DNA of 25,486 bases from UBA1724 sp963632245 (GCA_963632245.1 CAVGTF010000013.1:1-25486); one strand, 5' to 3'. Positions 1-9,749 are shown, counted from the first letter of the stretch. Numbers and translations: made by a program. The notes: a model not told the origin generated them from the sequence alone.

Positions 1-1
1 C

Positions 2-3000
2 TACATGACTACCGATGAAAACGGTGTGGAGTACGTCATGCTTTATATGTCTAGGGAGAACGATAGCGTCACGTGGGGCGGAATCGATATCCCCGAAAAT
101 TACGCCTCAATAGTTCTGTGGTATACAGATAATCACAGTGCGAATAAGGATTCCGTTCGGGAGTTTCGAATTGGTAAGGCACACGGTGACTGTGTGTTGC
201 AGCCCAATCTTGTTGACGAGTATCTCGGGACCTTCTATTATACCGTGAAGCCTAGTGCATCGAAGGTGCAGGTTAAGGGGCAGACGACGATGTATGCGGA
301 GTCCACCCTTGCCGAGAAGTATAGCTCTTCTGACTACTATGACAAGATCACCTTGGATGGTCCTTCGGCGATTGTGTCGGAGGCCGGTTTTCAGTTCAAG
401 GTGGTTGGCGGCTATGAGATGGACGAGGAGGGGAGTCTTGATATCTATCCCACGGACGAGCAGTTCTCCAGTGTTGCGTGGGATGGCGAGGGCTTTTCGG
501 AAACGGACGAAGTGACTTTCATTTATGCCAATGTGGAGAGTGGTGGCTCGGTTAAGTTGAATGAGGATGGCAGCCTTCGTTTCCTTCCCAAGACGAATAT
601 CTCGGGGGATATCCCCATCACGATCACCGCGCGTTCCACGGATCCCGATCTGGAGCGCACGTTGTCTGTGACGACCACGGTGACTGTCCATGTGAAAGAC
701 GTGGATGATCCCCCGGAGTTGCGCGAGTACTCCACGGGACATCTTGACATCAACGAAGGCGAGATGGTGAAGACCGCGACGGGTCGGGATATCTACTTCA
801 TTGAGACGGAGAGAGATAAAGACGATGCGAATCTCTGCGAGAATGCCCGCATGATCCTTTCTGCCGACGGCTTTGAGGACCTCGCTTTTGACGTGAAGCT
901 GGTCCAGGAGAAGCCCGAAGGGGTTGGCGATCTCAACTCCAACGAATATTTCTACCACGTGGTCGTTTCTGACTCCGACTTTGTGATTCCCTACACTGCG
1001 GTAAATGGTCGAAAGAGCAGTTCCCAGCGGTACACCGTCACTCTTGAGGTCACGGATGGCGGTTCCGAGGGCTATCAGGAGAGCCTCACTCTAGAAGATC
1101 ATTGGGTTTCTATCCTGAACACCGACCGTCCCTGTGTCGTCAACAGTGTGGAGATCCAGGGGAACGGCGTGGAGTACGACAGTGCCACGGATACCTACCG
1201 GGTTCTTGCCAGGGCGGACATGAAGGTGGTGGCGGATGTCACCGATCCCGATGGCGATCCCACCAGCTACACCACTACCTACGCCTACGAGGATGGCACG
1301 GAGGCGACCAAGCCCTTCCAGAAGGGCCGGACTCTCAAGGCAACCATTCATGCACAGTCACACAATACCATCACGTCGGTTGCCACGACTTACGAGATGC
1401 CGTCCACTATTCAGGTGGTGAATACCGCGCCCGTGGTGGAGTACATCGAGTGCGACACCATGGAGTTCCATACTGCCGGCAGTGCGACGGGGCGGTGTTC
1501 TTTCTATGTCACCGATGACGATGGCGTGGATGACCTGGTCATTCCCAGCTCCTGGCCCCTGGATTCCGGAAGCGGTCTCACTGGCGAAGTGGAGATCTCC
1601 TCCTTTGTTGGAGCCTCCACACCGGATTTGTGCCACGTGACGGTGAACTACACCATTCCTGAGGACGTGCGCCTCAGCTCGGGAGAGTATAGCAGCACCT
1701 GCAGCATTCAGATTGCCGACAAGGAGAGCGCCTATACCACCTTTACGGCAAAGATCAATTTCAGCAATAACCCCGCGCCTGTGGTGACGGCTTCCCAGAA
1801 CACCATCACGGTGGACGAGGTGGATCCGGAGAATACAGACTATAGCCAGTTCACTGAATTCACCATTGACCTCACAGCCACCGATTCCGGCGTCTATCCC
1901 GCCGGTGTGAGCAGTTGGCGTGTGGAGGTCCCCGAAGGATGGAGTGGGAGGGTCACCGAGGCAGAGGACTCTGCCAAGTATGTGGACAGTGGCGAATACG
2001 AGGGCCATGCCACGCTGAAGGTGACACTAGTAAATGGATACGACACCATTGTCAACGATCCGATTACGGGCAAGCGACCTTCCCAGAAGGACTTCACCAT
2101 CAAGATCTATGCGAAGGATACCTGCTCTTCCCTGGAGGGTTGCACCGAGGTGACCGTGACCGTCAAGGATGTGGATCGGGAGCCGCTTGTATTCGACACC
2201 GACGCCACATTCGAAATCTTGGAGGAAGATCGCTACTCACGCGACAAAAAGTATTTCCATGTTGTCCCCACGGCCACCCCTGAAAAGGGCTGGGCGGACA
2301 ATGACAATGACGCCATTGCGGGATATGACTATAAGTGGTCTCGTAGCAAGGATGGCGGTCAGACCTGGACGGAGATGTCTGGGGTGGAGATCCTTTCCGT
2401 GAGTGAGGGACAGCTCCCCGGCGCGAATGGCGCCACCTTCACCGACGCCAGCCGTTTCACTAGGTTCGAACAATTGAGGGTCCAATTTGGCGCCTACTGC
2501 ACTCCCTACGAGGACAAGCCGGACTACAAGGTCTATAGCTATGGAGGGGGGATATACTTCATGGGGAATCTCTCTCCCTATTTCTACTACGTAGGGGAGG
2601 AACCGGCTACGGAGCCCACCTCTGCGCCTGCGCCGTTGGCGAGCAATACATACATCTGGGAGATGGAGCAGGGCATGGAGGAGCCCGCGGTACTCTATGT
2701 AGCGGCCTACGATGTGGATATCGCTGACGGCAACGCGAACCCTACCGATCTCCATCCAGAATGTTGCATGTATTATGATTATATCTGGCACGACTACAAT
2801 CCACGAACCAATGATATGATTGTTGGCAGTGAGTGTTCTGTGGGTCTTACCTCGGGAAAAATCACCCTTCAGTTGCCTGAGGGATACTTCAATGACGGCG
2901 AGGACATGCCTTCTATAGAATTGAGACCCATTGATGAATACCTTTCCAGTGATTCAGATAACCGTTTCTATGTCTACGTAAAGGTCAATCATGTGAACCG

Positions 3001-5167
3001 TGTGCCTGTGGTGCCGTCTTCCACGGTGTATGTCCTTCCGGACCAGCGGGGCCTTGCGAATATTTCGAACATCACGTGTGATGTGGGCGAGGGAGAGGAA
3101 TCCCTCGGCCAGAAGATGCTTTCCGGTGAGATTGTCAGCATTGAGGATCCCGATGGCATCTTCGGGGATGTGACGCCCACTGTGGAGCCGGACGGCACGA
3201 CCCTCCGTGTTTCCTATACCGTGAAGGAGGATGCGCCGATGGGTGCCAGCGCCATCATCACCTTCACGGGAACGGACGATGGCACCAGTGGCGGTGTGGA
3301 GGATCACAAGACCAGTGAGCCGGCCACGCTCACCGTGTATGTGGGTTGCACGCCCTGGTATCCCCCGATCTCCTTCGAATGCGCCGATCCCGAGAAGCAT
3401 GTCGATGGCCATGTGGTGAAGCTCTACACCGAGGACATGGAGGAGGATGACGAACCCGTGACGATCCGTCTGGAGCCCGGTCAGACCGAGGTGCTTCCTG
3501 AGGACTTCTACAACGCCGGTTTTGATGGTCTGAAGTCCGAGGCGATGTATGCCGTGGAGATCTACGTTTGGGACAGTGAAGCGGAAGCTATCGGGGATCT
3601 CTGTGCGGAGGAGATCAATTCTGCGCCGAAATACGGTCTGCCTGGCGCCGCCACCTGTGATGAGGACACGGTCACCACTGACGAGGAGGGCAAGGTGACT
3701 CTGCCGGATATCACCGTTCCCTTGGCCAGCACCTACGAGATGGTGGTCTACGACGAGGACGGCAAGGAGATCCAGAAGATTGGCCCCGTGCCCTTCACGC
3801 CTGACGAAGACGGAAATATTCTCCCCGTTATCTCCGGACAGGAGTTGCAGCTGCCGGATCCCGGCGAGTATACCCTGGTGGTCACTGGCACCAATCCCGT
3901 GGGAAGCGGTCCTGCCACTCAGGTGCTGACCATCATTGTGCCGGATCCCTCTGAGAAGGTCCTGGCGTGGGGCGATACCCCCGCCTTCTCCCCGGCAGAC
4001 GAGGCGGTCCTGACGGATGGCACCGTCCGCTTCACGTGGCCCGTGGCCTCCAATGCCGAGGGCTACGAGCTGCGGATCTACGACGAAGACGGCAAGTTGG
4101 TCAAGGAGCTCACCGAGCTCTCTGGCAATTCCACCGTGGTGGAACTGGAGTTCCCCGACGACTCCGCTACCTACACCTGGATCGTCACTGCCTACGCGGA
4201 TGACAAGTCCATCGTCAGCGATGAGCTCGAATTCACCCTGACGAACGATAAGCCCCTGAAGTGGGGCGATACCCCCGCTTTCTCTCCGGCAGATGATGAG
4301 GTCCTGACGGATGGCACGGTCCGCTTCACGTGGCCCGAGGCCTCCAATGCTGAGGGCTATGAGCTGCGGATCTACGATGAAGACGGCAAGTTGGTCAAGG
4401 AACTCACCGAGCTCCCCGACAATTCCACTGAGGTGGAGCTGGAGCTCCCCGAGGACTCCGCTGATTATACCTGGACCGTTACGGCCTACGCGGGCGACAA
4501 GTCCATCGACAGCGACAAGCACGAGTTCACCCTGTTGAACGAGAAGCTCCTGGAGTGGGGCGACACACCCGCCTTCTCTCCGGCAGACGGGAAGGTCCTG
4601 ACGGATGGTACGGTCCACTTTACGTGGCCCGTGGCCTCCAATGCCGATGGCTACGAGCTACGGATCTACGATGAAGACGGCAAGTTGGTCAAGGAGCTCA
4701 CCAAGCTCTCCGGCAATTCCACCGTGGTGGAGCTGGAGTTCCCCGACGACTCCGCCGCTGATTATACCTGGACTGTTACCGCCTACGCGGACGACAAGTC
4801 CATCGTCAGTGAAGTGCTCGAATTCACCCTGTCGAACTATACCGACAAGATTCTTCCCCTCGGCATCTACGCCGAGGTCCTGGAGGACGCGGTGACTACT
4901 ACCGGCGACCTGCTGCTGCTCACCGAGGGCTCCGTGGATCCCAGCATCCATGTGACTTTCGATGCACAGTACTTCTCGGTTCCCGAGATGACCTGGTTCT
5001 ATGCCTTCAAGGGAGAGGCTGTCGTGGAATCCAAGTGGATCCGGATTCCCATGCAGGGGGCTCCCACTGCGGCAGAGGACTACGTGTGTCTGCGGCTCTA
5101 TGCCAACGGAAAGCTCCTGGGTGACTACGTGGTCTACCTAGTTCAGGACGGCGCGCTGCTGCTCTAG
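2..5167 (+). CDS. Giant cadherin/Ig-like repeat surface protein (5' end outside window)
   Basis: The frame is open to the left edge of the window and the first ATG (position 5) is not followed by a signal peptide, so at least 1,720 residues are seen and the true N-terminus lies upstream. The product is acidic and built from beta-sandwich-like modules. Two cadherin-type module ends are visible: VKDVDDPPEL near residue 230 and VKDVDREPL near 720. Asp-rich Ca-binding-like loops such as VTDPDGDP and VTDDDGVDD also occur. The C-terminal third carries three ~98-residue Ig/FN3-like repeats (each starting WGDTPAFSPAD), followed by a unique ~105-residue end. I see no LPXTG, membrane helix or recognisable sorting domain at the C-terminus. 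The likely role is a secreted or surface-exposed adhesin or structural protein, inferred from architecture only. A strong terminator follows. Confidence 0.8.
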   Translation, partial: YMTTDENGVEYVMLYMSRENDSVTWGGIDIPENYASIVLWYTDNHSANKDSVREFRIGKAHGDCVLQPNLVDEYLGTFYYTVKPSASKVQVKGQTTMYAESTLAEKYSSSDYYDKITLDGPSAIVSEAGFQFKVVGGYEMDEEGSLDIYPTDEQFSSVAWDGEGFSETDEVTFIYANVESGGSVKLNEDGSLRFLPKTNISGDIPITITARSTDPDLERTLSVTTTVTVHVKDVDDPPELREYSTGHLDINEGEMVKTATGRDIYFIETERDKDDANLCENARMILSADGFEDLAFDVKLVQEKPEGVGDLNSNEYFYHVVVSDSDFVIPYTAVNGRKSSSQRYTVTLEVTDGGSEGYQESLTLEDHWVSILNTDRPCVVNSVEIQGNGVEYDSATDTYRVLARADMKVVADVTDPDGDPTSYTTTYAYEDGTEATKPFQKGRTLKATIHAQSHNTITSVATTYEMPSTIQVVNTAPVVEYIECDTMEFHTAGSATGRCSFYVTDDDGVDDLVIPSSWPLDSGSGLTGEVEISSFVGASTPDLCHVTVNYTIPEDVRLSSGEYSSTCSIQIADKESAYTTFTAKINFSNNPAPVVTASQNTITVDEVDPENTDYSQFTEFTIDLTATDSGVYPAGVSSWRVEVPEGWSGRVTEAEDSAKYVDSGEYEGHATLKVTLVNGYDTIVNDPITGKRPSQKDFTIKIYAKDTCSSLEGCTEVTVTVKDVDREPLVFDTDATFEILEEDRYSRDKKYFHVVPTATPEKGWADNDNDAIAGYDYKWSRSKDGGQTWTEMSGVEILSVSEGQLPGANGATFTDASRFTRFEQLRVQFGAYCTPYEDKPDYKVYSYGGGIYFMGNLSPYFYYVGEEPATEPTSAPAPLASNTYIWEMEQGMEEPAVLYVAAYDVDIADGNANPTDLHPECCMYYDYIWHDYNPRTNDMIVGSECSVGLTSGKITLQLPEGYFNDGEDMPSIELRPIDEYLSSDSDNRFYVYVKVNHVNRVPVVPSSTVYVLPDQRGLANISNITCDVGEGEESLGQKMLSGEIVSIEDPDGIFGDVTPTVEPDGTTLRVSYTVKEDAPMGASAIITFTGTDDGTSGGVEDHKTSEPATLTVYVGCTPWYPPISFECADPEKHVDGHVVKLYTEDMEEDDEPVTIRLEPGQTEVLPEDFYNAGFDGLKSEAMYAVEIYVWDSEAEAIGDLCAEEINSAPKYGLPGAATCDEDTVTTDEEGKVTLPDITVPLASTYEMVVYDEDGKEIQKIGPVPFTPDEDGNILPVISGQELQLPDPGEYTLVVTGTNPVGSGPATQVLTIIVPDPSEKVLAWGDTPAFSPADEAVLTDGTVRFTWPVASNAEGYELRIYDEDGKLVKELTELSGNSTVVELEFPDDSATYTWIVTAYADDKSIVSDELEFTLTNDKPLKWGDTPAFSPADDEVLTDGTVRFTWPEASNAEGYELRIYDEDGKLVKELTELPDNSTEVELELPEDSADYTWTVTAYAGDKSIDSDKHEFTLLNEKLLEWGDTPAFSPADGKVLTDGTVHFTWPVASNADGYELRIYDEDGKLVKELTKLSGNSTVVELEFPDDSAADYTWTVTAYADDKSIVSEVLEFTLSNYTDKILPLGIYAEVLEDAVTTTGDLLLLTEGSVDPSIHVTFDAQYFSVPEMTWFYAFKGEAVVESKWIRIPMQGAPTAAEDYVCLRLYANGKLLGDYVVYLVQDGALLL
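3968..4852 (+). repeat. Three tandem 294-bp coding repeats
   Basis: The Trp codons opening each unit lie at 3968, 4262 and 4556, giving an exact period of 294 bp (98 codons). The third unit has one extra codon (SAADYT instead of SATYT or SADYT). Long stretches are identical at the DNA level, for example those encoding ELRIYDEDGKLVKEL, which points to recent duplication or ongoing gene conversion. Each unit encodes one Ig/FN3-like module of the giant surface protein. Confidence 0.92.
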
Positions 5168-5187
5168 CGCGGGGCGTCCCGTCGTTC

Positions 5188-5235
5188 GGGGCGGGCGGAT
5201 GCGTCTTTGGCGTGTCTGCCCGCCCCTTTTGTTTT
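5188..5235 (+). terminator. Rho-independent terminator after the giant surface gene
   Basis: A perfect 9-bp GC-rich stem is formed by 5188-5196 (GGGGCGGGC) and 5218-5226 (GCCCGCCCC). It can be extended inward by about four pairs including wobbles, and is followed by TTTTGTTTT. It lies 20 bp after the stop codon. Confidence 0.88.
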
Positions 5236-5275
5236 CTGTCGTGTGGGGGTGTTTCGGAGGGGCGTGTAGGGTGGG

Positions 5276-5287
5276 TGCGTTATATTA
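5276..5287 (+). promoter_or_regulatory. Possible promoter of the Na/Pi cotransporter gene
   Basis: TGCGTTATATTA lies about 60 bp before the start codon, after a terminator, so a new transcript must start near here. TATATT could be a -10 element with an upstream TG. No clear -35 is seen. A very similar TGCGGCTATATTA occurs upstream of glnS. Confidence 0.35.
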
Positions 5288-5347
5288 GGAGACTTGCGAA
5301 TTTCTAACCGAACACGAACAAAGTCGACCCCCTTCTAGGAGTCTTTC

Positions 5348-7072
5348 ATGGTACAATCTATTCTTAAGGTTCTTGGCGGCGTTGCCATTTTCATTTATGG
5401 CATGACGTTGATGAGCGATGGCCTGCAGAAGGTAGCCGGCAGCAAGATGCGGTCGATTCTGCGTCTCTTTGCCAAGAATCGTTTTGTGGCGGTGTTGACG
5501 GGTGTGGGGGTCACCTCGGTGATTCAGTCGTCTGCGGCGACCACGGTGATGGTGGTGGGCTTTGTGAATGCGGGACTGTTGAATCTGGAGCAGGCCATCG
5601 GCATTATTTGCGGTGCGCATATTGGCACCACGGTGACGGGCCAGCTGGTGGCCTTCAACATCAGCACGGTGATCTTCCCCTCCATCATCTTGGGTTTGAT
5701 CATGTTCATTAGCAAGAAGCGGAGCATCACCCACTGGGGCGAGGTCATCATGGGCTTCGGCTTCCTGTTCCTGGGCATGGAGATGATGAATGGCACCCTG
5801 CAGGAACTGGAATTTATCAAATCCGCGTTGCAGTATTTCCAGTGTGCGCCGGTGGATGGCATCATGCCGCCCCTGGCGGTCTTTGGCGCGATTCTGGTGG
5901 GCATGCTGGTGACGGTGGTGATCCAGAGCAGCTCGGCGTGCACGGGTCTGATCATCGTTCTTGCCAACAACGACATGCTGGACTTCTATACGGCCGTGGC
6001 GCTGGCGCTGGGCTCCAATATCGGCACCACCATCACCGCCCAGCTGGCGGCCATCTCGGCGAACCGCGTGGCGAAGCAGGCGGCCATGGCGCATACCCTG
6101 ACACAGGCGCTGGGCGTGCTGCTGATCGCGGTCACCTTCTGGATGCGCGTAAAGGGCGAGCCCTTCTTCTTCTGGTTCATCCGGCTGTGCTCCCCCGGCG
6201 CGGAGTTGCCGCGTCTGATCGCGAACTCCCATACGATCTTCAATGTCTTCTCCACCATCGTCTTCCTGCCCTTCATCCCGCAGCTGGCGCGGCTCTGTGA
6301 GAAGATTATCCCGGTGAACCGGAAGGACGTGAAGTTCCGCCGCCTGGATCCCATTCTGCTCTCTACGCCCTCCATTGCCCTGGCGCAGACCACCGCCGCC
6401 TTGCGGAAGATGCTCCAGAAGTCCTGGCGGATGGTGGATTGCGCAATCAATATCTACAACCACAATGACGAATCCAACCAGCGCATCGTGAAGCAGCTGG
6501 AGAAGCGTGAGGAGGATGTGGACCAGCGTCAGCAGGAGATCTCGGATTACCTGTCCTCCCTGATGCAGCAGGGCGAACTGACCTCCAACGAAGCCGGACA
6601 GATCCCGCTGCTGTTGCATTGCGCCAATGACGCCGAGCGCATTGGCGACCATACGGTCATCATCCAGAACATCATTTCCCGTCTGGAAGAGCAGGGTCGC
6701 CGTTTCAGTGCCAAAGCGGACGAGGAGCTGGATGCGTTGCACCAGCAGCTCGGAAAGCTTGCGGAGGCGGTGATCCATACCCTGGAGAAGAATACCCCGG
6801 AGAATGTGGCGCACGCCAAAGAGCTTCGCCACAAGATGGTGGAGGCGCTGACTGACTGTGAGAGGGAGCACCTGAATCGTATCAACTCGGGATTGTGTGT
6901 GCCGCAGGTTGGCATCATCTATCTGGAGTTGCTGGAGGAGATCCGGAAGATCGGCCGCCACATGGCGAATATCGCGGATCGCGCGGAGAGCCTCTACGAG
7001 AAGCCGGCGAAGCTGGGAAAGGTGGAGTTGCCCTCCATCGGCATCCAGGGAGAAACACAGTCCTTCGAGTAG
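5348..7072 (+). CDS. Na/Pi cotransporter family protein with PhoU-like C-terminal domain
   Basis: This inner-membrane, 574-residue protein is expected to couple sodium and phosphate movement. It has the duplicated NaPi-II-type signature: QSSAATT at residues 60-66 with GAHIGTTVTGQL at 89-100, then QSSSACTG at 193-200 with GSNIGTTITAQL at 222-233. Several hydrophobic segments lie between residues 1 and 320. From about residue 345 to the end it is helical and hydrophilic, with the pattern of a PhoU domain (repeated charged helices, CANDAERIGDH). Length and layout match the NptA/YjbB-type bacterial family. The start is supported by AGGAG about 8 bp upstream. It sits after its own terminator and candidate promoter, and 25 bp before the DUF4091 gene, so the two may be co-transcribed. 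The ion specificity is taken from the family. Confidence 0.93.
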   Translation: MVQSILKVLGGVAIFIYGMTLMSDGLQKVAGSKMRSILRLFAKNRFVAVLTGVGVTSVIQSSAATTVMVVGFVNAGLLNLEQAIGIICGAHIGTTVTGQLVAFNISTVIFPSIILGLIMFISKKRSITHWGEVIMGFGFLFLGMEMMNGTLQELEFIKSALQYFQCAPVDGIMPPLAVFGAILVGMLVTVVIQSSSACTGLIIVLANNDMLDFYTAVALALGSNIGTTITAQLAAISANRVAKQAAMAHTLTQALGVLLIAVTFWMRVKGEPFFFWFIRLCSPGAELPRLIANSHTIFNVFSTIVFLPFIPQLARLCEKIIPVNRKDVKFRRLDPILLSTPSIALAQTTAALRKMLQKSWRMVDCAINIYNHNDESNQRIVKQLEKREEDVDQRQQEISDYLSSLMQQGELTSNEAGQIPLLLHCANDAERIGDHTVIIQNIISRLEEQGRRFSAKADEELDALHQQLGKLAEAVIHTLEKNTPENVAHAKELRHKMVEALTDCEREHLNRINSGLCVPQVGIIYLELLEEIRKIGRHMANIADRAESLYEKPAKLGKVELPSIGIQGETQSFE

Positions 7073-7097
7073 CTCTTGTGACTAGAGAGAACGAGCC

Positions 7098-8783
7098 ATG
7101 GACTCCCGGAGCGACTATCGGATCTGTCTGCTGGACGATCTGCAGAAGGTCTTTTTGACGGACGAGCTCACCGCCATCCCCTGCCGCACGCGGACCTTCC
7201 CTGTGCTGCAGGGACAGCGCCTGAATTTCCAGGTGGCGGTCTTTGCTCCCGTGCGCACCTTCTTTCTGTGCCAGGTGGATTCCCTCTTCCGGGACTACGT
7301 GACGATCCGCCAGACGGGCACCGTCTTCTGCGATCTGCCTGCGGATCCCAAGGACCCGCTGACGATTACCACGAAGCCCGGGAATTTCCCGGATCCGTTG
7401 CTGCCCTTGGCACCGGGGAATCTCGTTTCCATGCCCGCGGGAAAGTGGGTGAGCCTCTGGGTCTCCGTGGATGTGCCGCGGGAGTGTCCCTCCGGGCGCT
7501 TCCCTCTGCGGATCCTGCTCTCCACGCCCCCGAAGGAGCAGCTGGATTTGGTATGGCCCTGCGAGCGCATCGCGCCGATGGTGGTGGAGGCGCAACTGGA
7601 GATCCTCCCGGCGGAATTGCCGAAGCAGAGCCTCTGGTCCTGCTCCTGGTTCCACGTGGACTGCCTCCAGAAGTGGTATCGCCTGGGGTATGACAGCGAG
7701 GAATTCTGGGGGGTGTTGCGTGCCTACGTGAAGGACATGCTCTCCCACGGCGTGAATGTCCTCTTTACCCCGCTGTGGACGCCGCCTCTGGATACCGCCA
7801 TCGGCCGGGAACGCCCCGATTGCCAGCTCCTGGGGATCTCCTTCCAGGAGGGCCGGTACGTCTTTGATTTCTCGTTGCTGAAGCGCTGGCTTGACGAAGC
7901 CCGCGGTTGCGGCATGGAGCGCTTCGAATTCGCCCACGCCTTCACCCAGTGGGGCGCCAAGGCGACGCCGAAGATCCTGGTGGATGGTGAGCGGCGCTTT
8001 GGATGGGATGTGCCTGCCGATTCTCAGAAATACCGGGAATTCCTCCGGCAGCTGTTGCCGGCATTGGCGGCATTCCTGCGGAAAGAGGACCTGGCGGGCA
8101 AATGCATCTTCCATAACTCCGACGAGCCCGGCGGCGATTCCCTGGAGCGCTATCGTGCGAGCCTGTCGCTGATGACCGAATTCCTACCCGAGGAGGAATT
8201 CCCGTTTTTTGATGCGCTCTCTGATGTGGAATATGTGAAGCAGGGCATCAGCCGCCACCCCATCCCGGTCACCAATGCGCTGGAGCACTTTGCGGATTTG
8301 CCGGTATCCAGCCGCTGGTGCTACTACTGTGGCAACTGGGGCGATGGCGTCCCCAATCGTCTCCTGGGCATGCCCAGCTGGCGGAATCGCGTGTTGGGCG
8401 TCTTGCTCTATGCGCTGGGTCAGGAGGGCTTCCTGCATTGGGGGCACAACTTCTGGTTCTCCCAGTATTCCCTGAACCAGAACCTGAATCCCTGGCAGAA
8501 CACCAGCGCCGGATACGGATTCTTCGGTGGCGATTCCTTCCTGGTCTATCCCGGAAACGACGGCGCGCCCGTGGACTCCCTACGCTACGAGGTCTTCCAC
8601 GAGGCCATGCAGGACTACCGCGCCTGCCAGCTTTTGGAGTCCCTGGTGGGACGGGAGCAGGTGCTCGCGATCTTGCAGGAGGGCTTGGAGCATCCCTTGA
8701 AGATGACGGACTATCCCCATTCCGAGGAGTGGGTCCGCGACGTGAATCTCCGGGTGCTACGCGCCATCGACCAGGCTCTGTAG
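7098..8783 (+). CDS. DUF4091 domain-containing protein (glycoside-hydrolase-like)
   Basis: A 561-residue protein with no signal peptide, so probably cytoplasmic. The N-terminal ~170 residues look like a beta-rich domain (for example LVSMPAGKWVSLWVSVDVP). The central part looks like a TIM-barrel-type region with many aromatic residues and a conserved-looking HNSDEPGG stretch. The C-terminal part has the features of DUF4091 proteins: WCYYCGNW, then YALGQEGFLHWGHNFW, then a YPGNDGAPVDSLRYEVFHEAMQDYRA segment (about residues 490-515). DUF4091 proteins are often found among carbohydrate-active genes, but the substrate cannot be read from sequence. It follows the Na/Pi cotransporter by 25 bp with a weak GAGAG ribosome-binding site. 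Assignment to DUF4091 is recognition of the family pattern, not a database search. Confidence 0.8.
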   Translation: MDSRSDYRICLLDDLQKVFLTDELTAIPCRTRTFPVLQGQRLNFQVAVFAPVRTFFLCQVDSLFRDYVTIRQTGTVFCDLPADPKDPLTITTKPGNFPDPLLPLAPGNLVSMPAGKWVSLWVSVDVPRECPSGRFPLRILLSTPPKEQLDLVWPCERIAPMVVEAQLEILPAELPKQSLWSCSWFHVDCLQKWYRLGYDSEEFWGVLRAYVKDMLSHGVNVLFTPLWTPPLDTAIGRERPDCQLLGISFQEGRYVFDFSLLKRWLDEARGCGMERFEFAHAFTQWGAKATPKILVDGERRFGWDVPADSQKYREFLRQLLPALAAFLRKEDLAGKCIFHNSDEPGGDSLERYRASLSLMTEFLPEEEFPFFDALSDVEYVKQGISRHPIPVTNALEHFADLPVSSRWCYYCGNWGDGVPNRLLGMPSWRNRVLGVLLYALGQEGFLHWGHNFWFSQYSLNQNLNPWQNTSAGYGFFGGDSFLVYPGNDGAPVDSLRYEVFHEAMQDYRACQLLESLVGREQVLAILQEGLEHPLKMTDYPHSEEWVRDVNLRVLRAIDQAL

Positions 8784-9014
8784 ACTGGGATTCCTTGGCG
8801 CCGGGCATCCGGCTGAACCAAAACACCATCATGACAGAGAGCCCACTGGCGTCGGCGAGGGAGTTTGGCGCAGGAGGGCGTATCCGCCTTTTCGGAGACC
8901 CGGGGGAGTCATTTTTCTCCCGGAGTGCGCGCGGGGAACGAGGGGATTTCTTCCCTTGCGCGCGGGAGAGGGCGGGAGTGCAAGCGACCATTGATCGATA
9001 GGAGAAAAATAGTG

Positions 9015-9749
9015 ATGCAGGATGTCACTCAGAATACTTGTGCCCGCGGCCTTCTTGGGCTCCAGCGTCTGGATCTGGAGGTCGCGCAGCTACGCGAGGA
9101 ATCCCGGAAGATCCACGAACAGTGGGATCAGGCGCGGGAAGAGTATCGGGAACAGGCGCAGGATGTGAGCCGTCAGGCGGAGGAACTGCGTTCCCGCGAA
9201 GAATCCCTGTCGTCCTTGGAGGCAACCGCCGCGAAACTCCGGGAGGATCGCCAGCAATTCCAGGTGAAGACCGCGCTGATCCGGAAGAATGACGAATACC
9301 AGTCGGCGCTGGCGACCCTGGCGGACTTTGATCACCGGATTGCGGAAAATGAGGAGTCCCAGCTGTCGGCGTTGTCGGCGGTGGAGGAGTCCCGTGGAGA
9401 ACAGCGGGAGCTCCGGAAGGCGTTGACGCGTGCGGAAGCGCAGCTGGCGGATTTGCGGGATCGGCTGAAGCTCCAGGAGGGCGCTCTGCAGACTAAGATT
9501 GAGCAATTGCTGTCGGGGCGTCCGGCGCAGGAGCGCCTGGTGGAGCCCGGTGCCCTGCAGGCCTACGAGCGACTGCGGACGGGCGCCCGGGAGAATCCGC
9601 TGCGTCCCTGGGCGGTGAAGATCGAGAAGGGCGCCTGCGGGCGCTGCCACCGCGTGTTGCCGCCCCAGAAGGCGCAGGAAGTGCGCCGGGGAAAGACGCT
9701 GCAGAGTTGCGACAGCTGTGGTGCGTTGCTCTGCGACGTGGAGGAGTAG
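9015..9749 (+). CDS. C4-type zinc-ribbon coiled-coil protein (DUF164/zf-RING_7 family)
   Basis: A 244-residue protein. Residues 15-165 form a long charged coiled-coil hairpin containing the family-typical KNDEYQSAL (91-99). The C-terminus has a zinc ribbon with Cys208-X2-Cys211 and Cys232-X2-Cys235. The family acts in the cytoplasm and some members bind nucleic acids; the role here is unknown. The ATG at 9015 is chosen because GGAGA lies just upstream and the known family starts close to this point. An in-frame extension from 8865 has a composition unlike the protein and crosses GC-rich repeats. The gene is followed at once by a terminator. Confidence 0.85.
   Translation: MQDVTQNTCARGLLGLQRLDLEVAQLREESRKIHEQWDQAREEYREQAQDVSRQAEELRSREESLSSLEATAAKLREDRQQFQVKTALIRKNDEYQSALATLADFDHRIAENEESQLSALSAVEESRGEQRELRKALTRAEAQLADLRDRLKLQEGALQTKIEQLLSGRPAQERLVEPGALQAYERLRTGARENPLRPWAVKIEKGACGRCHRVLPPQKAQEVRRGKTLQSCDSCGALLCDVEE

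Noticed and set aside
2954..4618. Minus-strand ORF (554 codons) opposite the giant surface gene
   Set aside because: It mirrors the tandem repeats of the + strand gene and has no family pattern or ribosome-binding site.
5285..6961. Minus-strand ORF (558 codons) opposite the Na/Pi cotransporter
   Set aside because: Antisense shadow; His/Gln/Arg-rich translation, while the + strand has clear family motifs.
8875..8892. Weak terminator-like hairpin after the DUF4091 gene (AGGGCG / CGCCT then TTTT)
   Set aside because: The stem is only 4-5 bp with a bulge; too weak to call.
8865..9014. Upstream start for the zinc-ribbon protein
   Set aside because: The extra 50 residues are encoded by GC-rich repeats (TGCGCGCGGG at 8926 and 8957), and a good ribosome-binding site sits at the later ATG.
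8784..9014. Possible rnpB or other structured RNA near the zinc-ribbon gene
   Set aside because: The zinc-ribbon gene is sometimes near rnpB, but I found none of the conserved RNase P RNA segments.
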